From: Terfezia claveryi
Taxonomy: Eukaryota > Ascomycota > Pezizomycetes > Pezizales > Pezizaceae
DNA length: 64,000 nt
Assembly: GCA_015179025.1 (NCBI GenBank)
Contig: WHUX01000008.1
Location: 62,001 to 126,000, forward strand
Direction of reading: 5' to 3'
Each line of letters begins with the position of its first letter. The first letter of the stretch is position 1. The notes below the pieces were generated by a model that was given only the letters and a program-made list of their open reading frames with translations, searched no databases and was not told the DNA's origin. A program made the translations under genes and the position numbers. This document shows positions 61,701 to 64,000 of the stretch, one piece after another.

Positions 61701-64000
61701 AACACGGGGGCGGGGGCGGGGACGGGGGCTGGGTCTTCTGGGTTTGGGAAGGGGTTGGGCAAGGTGCTTGCTGGGGGGGCAGCGGCGGCAGTATTGGCTC
61801 CTGTTACGGCGGCTGTGGTGATGGGGACTGGTGCGGCCAGGGTGGTTGGGGCGGTGAATGATACAAGGGGGAAGGCGCAGGAGGAGAAGAGTTGGGCTGA
61901 TGGAGAGCTGGGATTAGAGGAAGAGGATGGGTGTGAGCATGGGTATGGGGAAGTCGATGCGGAGAAGGCGAACACTGCTACTGCCACTACAAGAAGGTCG
62001 CGAGGCTATTTTGCCACTCCTACCACCACTTCCAGGTCCATCACTACCATTACCACTACTACTACTAGCTCGAGATTGGAGATAAAGTCGGCGGAAGAAG
62101 CAAGAGAGGATGCTAGACTTACTGAGGATGTTAGATTGGCTGAGAAGGCGAGGGAAGCTGCTAGGATTGCTGAGGATAAGAGGTTAGCGGAAAAGGAGGA
62201 AGCTAGGTTGGCGGGGGATGCGAGGATAGCAGAAAAAGCAAGAGTTGCCGCTGCTACTAAAGCTCAAGCGGGGCAAGAGGAAAGGCAGAGGGAAGCTCAA
62301 GAGGCCAGGATTGCTGAGGAGAGGAGAATAGCTGAAGAGAGGAGACTTGCTGAGGAAGCCCGAGCTATGGCGGAAGAGGAGGCAAGACTGGTTGCAGAGG
62401 CTACGGCTAAGGCCGAAGAGGAGGCAAGGCGCGCTAAAGAGGCTAGGATTGTGGAGAAGAGAATCGCGGAAGAAAAGAGGATTGCTGAGGAGAAGAGACG
62501 CGTCGAAGTGGTTCGACTGAAGGCTGAAGAAGCTCGATTTGCAGAGAAGAGGGTTGCAGAGGAGCGAAGACTAGCAGAGGAGAAGAGGATCGCTGAAGAG
62601 AAGAGGGTTGCTGAAGAGAAGAGGATTGCAGAAGAGCGAAGGCTAGCAGAGGAGAAGAGGATCGCTGAAGAGAAGAGGATCGCTGAACAGAAGAGGATCG
62701 CGGAAGAGCGAAGATTAGCAGAGGAGAAGAGGATCGCGGAAGAGAAGAGGGTCGCGGAAGAGAAGAGGGTCGCGGAAGAGCTAAGATTAGCAGAGGAGAA
62801 GAGGATCGCGGAAGAGCTAAGATTAGCAGAGGAGAAGAGGATCGCGGAAGAGAAGAGGGTCGCGGAAGAGAAGAGGGTCGCGGAAGAGAAGAGGGTCGCG
62901 GAAGAGAAGAGGATCGCAGAAGAGGAGAGGATCGAGGAAGAGAAGAGAATCGCGGAAGAGAAGAGGGTCACAGAGGAGAAAAGGGTTGCCGAGGAGAGGA
63001 GAATTGCAGAAGAGAAGAGGATCGCAGAAGAGAAGAAGAACGAGGAAGTTAAGAGGGTTGCTGAAGAGAAGAGGATCGCAGAAGAGAAGAGGATCGCAGA
63101 AGAGAAGAGGATTGCAGAAGAGAAGAGGATTGCAGAAGAAAAGAGAATCGCAGAAGAGAAGATTACAGAGGAGAAGAGGATCGCAGAAGAGAAGAGGATT
63201 GCAGAAGAAAAGAGAATCGCAGAAGAGAAGAGGATTACAGAGGAGAAGAGGATTGCCGAGGAGAGGAGGATCGCTGAAGAGAAGAGGATCGAGGAAGAGA
63301 AGAGGATTGCAGAAGAGAAGAGGATTGCAGAAGAAAAGAGAATCGCAGAAGAGAAGATTACAGAGGAGAAGAGGATCGCTGAAGAGAAGAGGGTCGCGGA
63401 GATCGCAAAAGAGAAGAGGGTTGCTGAGGAGAGGAGAATTGCAGAGCAGAGGGTGGCAGAGGAGAAGAGGCTCGCGGAGGAAAGGAGAATCGCGGAGGAG
63501 CAAAGAATTGCAGAGGAGGCAAGACTAGCTGCCGAGGCGAAGGCTAAAGCTGAAGAAGAAGCCAGGCTTGCTGAGGAGAGGAGAATAGCTGAAGAAAGGA
63601 GGCTGGCTAGGATTAGAGCGGAGGAAGAGGCAAAACTTGCAGAGGAAGCCAGATTAGCAGAGGAGGCGAGAATCGCAGAGGAAAAGTGGATTGCGGAAGA
63701 AGCCAGGTTAGCTGAGGAGCGAAGGATTGCAGAAGCAGCCGCAAGGCGGGCTGAGGAAGAAAGGCTTGCTGCAATTGCCAAAACCGAAGCAGAGGAGCGC
63801 CAGCGGCTGGCTGCTATTGCTAAGGCAAAGGCAGCAGAAGAGGAGCGTCAGAGTCTAGCTGCTGCTGCTGCTGTAGCTGAAAGGTTGAGGCTCGAGGAGG
63901 ACTCAAGGCTCGCAGAGAAAGCTAGAATTGCGGAAGAGAAGCGAATTGCAGAGGAAAAGCGAATTGCAGAGGAGAAGCGAACAGCAGAGGAGAATCGAAT
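58714..64000 (+). CDS. Large charged-helix (ER/K-type) repeat protein, 3' end outside window
   Basis: One plus-strand frame stays open from 58578 to the end of the window (over 1,800 codons) and continues beyond it. Start: ATG 58714 (MSHSPHPNPGPP) has A at -3 but needs one base added in the C6 run at 58759-58764 to enter the long frame, after which it reads Ser/Thr/Pro-rich LSSRVPSHSHPRPPPPLTHL. ATG 58578 is in frame without correction but gives a less plausible leader. Numbering is from 58714. Residues 65-170: RYSLRIRTLVSSDPLL and a helical region. About 420-640: helical, with WGCLPASTVLRYEERIEEI. About 705-735: acidic Glu/Asp run. From about 805: Glu/Ala/Arg-rich helix. About 1000-1035: Ala/Gly-rich possible membrane segment. 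From about 1120 on: RIAEEK-type hexapeptides, predicted to form a long single charged alpha-helix. Family and function are not recognised. A cytoskeletal or tethering spacer role is only a guess. Confidence 0.78.
59240..59272 (+). repeat. Micro-insert copy (15 bp) with perfect 9-bp duplication inside a coding gene
   Basis: The core TAGTCTGGTTGGCAC (59249-59263) is flanked by ccgcaaacc on both sides (59240-59248 and 59264-59272). Insert plus one duplication is 24 bp, exactly eight codons, so the reading frame (RKPSLVGTRKP) is preserved. Confidence 0.85.
60841..60919 (+). repeat. GAG/GAT acidic codon repeat
   Basis: Tandem GAG then alternating GATGAG codons encode a Glu-rich run followed by Asp-Glu repeats inside the large charged-helix gene. 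It is a low-complexity coding microsatellite. Confidence 0.9.
62290..63530 (+). repeat. About 18-bp coding tandem array, hexapeptide RIAEEK
   Basis: Units resembling gaagagaagaggatcgca are repeated roughly 60-70 times with small variations (RIAEEK, RVAEEK, RLAEER, RITEEK). Occasional units are shortened to five residues (KITEEKR) or lengthened. The period is six residues, not the coiled-coil seven. Related but more degenerate Glu/Ala/Arg repeats extend on both sides to the end of the window. Long Ser-rich minus-strand frames here are its shadow. Confidence 0.9.

Noticed and set aside
60977..61987. 336-codon minus-strand Ser/Ala/Pro-rich frame
   Set aside because: It is antisense of the large plus-strand gene, whose frame continues on both sides.
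62297..63781. 494-codon minus-strand frame of repeated Ser/Ala/Ile/Leu/Phe
   Set aside because: It is the exact antisense of the RIAEEK codon array of the plus-strand gene, with no independent features.

Overview
The window looks like nuclear DNA of a filamentous ascomycete (Pezizomycotina). Genes carry several short GT-AG introns (about 42-80 bp, often with CTRAY-like branch sites). The recognisable proteins are fungal: an SepA/Bni1-type formin, Pet127, a fungal NACHT-ankyrin receptor, an L-galactonate dehydratase, a fungal-type formate dehydrogenase and a Dhr1/Ecm16 helicase. The species cannot be named from this sequence. Coding islands are separated by long, gene-poor spacers with homopolymer runs, GTAC-rich palindromes and dead transposable elements.

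Layout. 1-4.2 kb: an internally deleted Ty1/copia remnant and small repeats. 4.2-6.6 kb: a kelch-repeat single-pass membrane protein. 9.2-13.3 kb: two same-strand catabolic enzymes, L-galactonate dehydratase (D-galacturonate pathway) and NAD formate dehydrogenase. 14.8-15.2 kb: a small membrane protein. 16.7-22.6 kb: a formin. 24.6-28.2 kb: a PH plus leucine-rich-repeat protein. 32.4-33.7 kb: the 3' end of a LINE with RNase H and a poly(A) tail. 34.1-36.6 kb: Pet127. 40.2-42.2 kb: a PH-domain protein. 43.3-43.6 kb: a MITE-like inverted repeat and copies of a short repeat. 44.7-49.3 kb: a NACHT-ankyrin NLR. 51.3-51.7 kb: a doubtful coiled-coil gene. 52.9-57.0 kb: the DEAH helicase. 58.7 kb to the end: a very large gene for a charged helical-repeat protein that runs out of the window.

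The genes do not form one pathway. The two enzymes concern pectin-sugar and C1 metabolism. The formin concerns polarity and septation. Pet127 and the helicase concern mitochondrial and ribosomal RNA. The NLR is a self/non-self recognition type protein.

Two observations stand out. First, a family of 15-37 bp insertions shares the terminal sequence TAGTCTGGTTGGCAC or a variant, and five copies are flanked by 9-10 bp direct duplications. One copy sits in frame inside the large coding gene. Second, the formin and the helicase each need two single-base corrections in homopolymers to read through, and those corrections restore exact exon phase. This points to homopolymer under-calling in the assembly rather than gene death.
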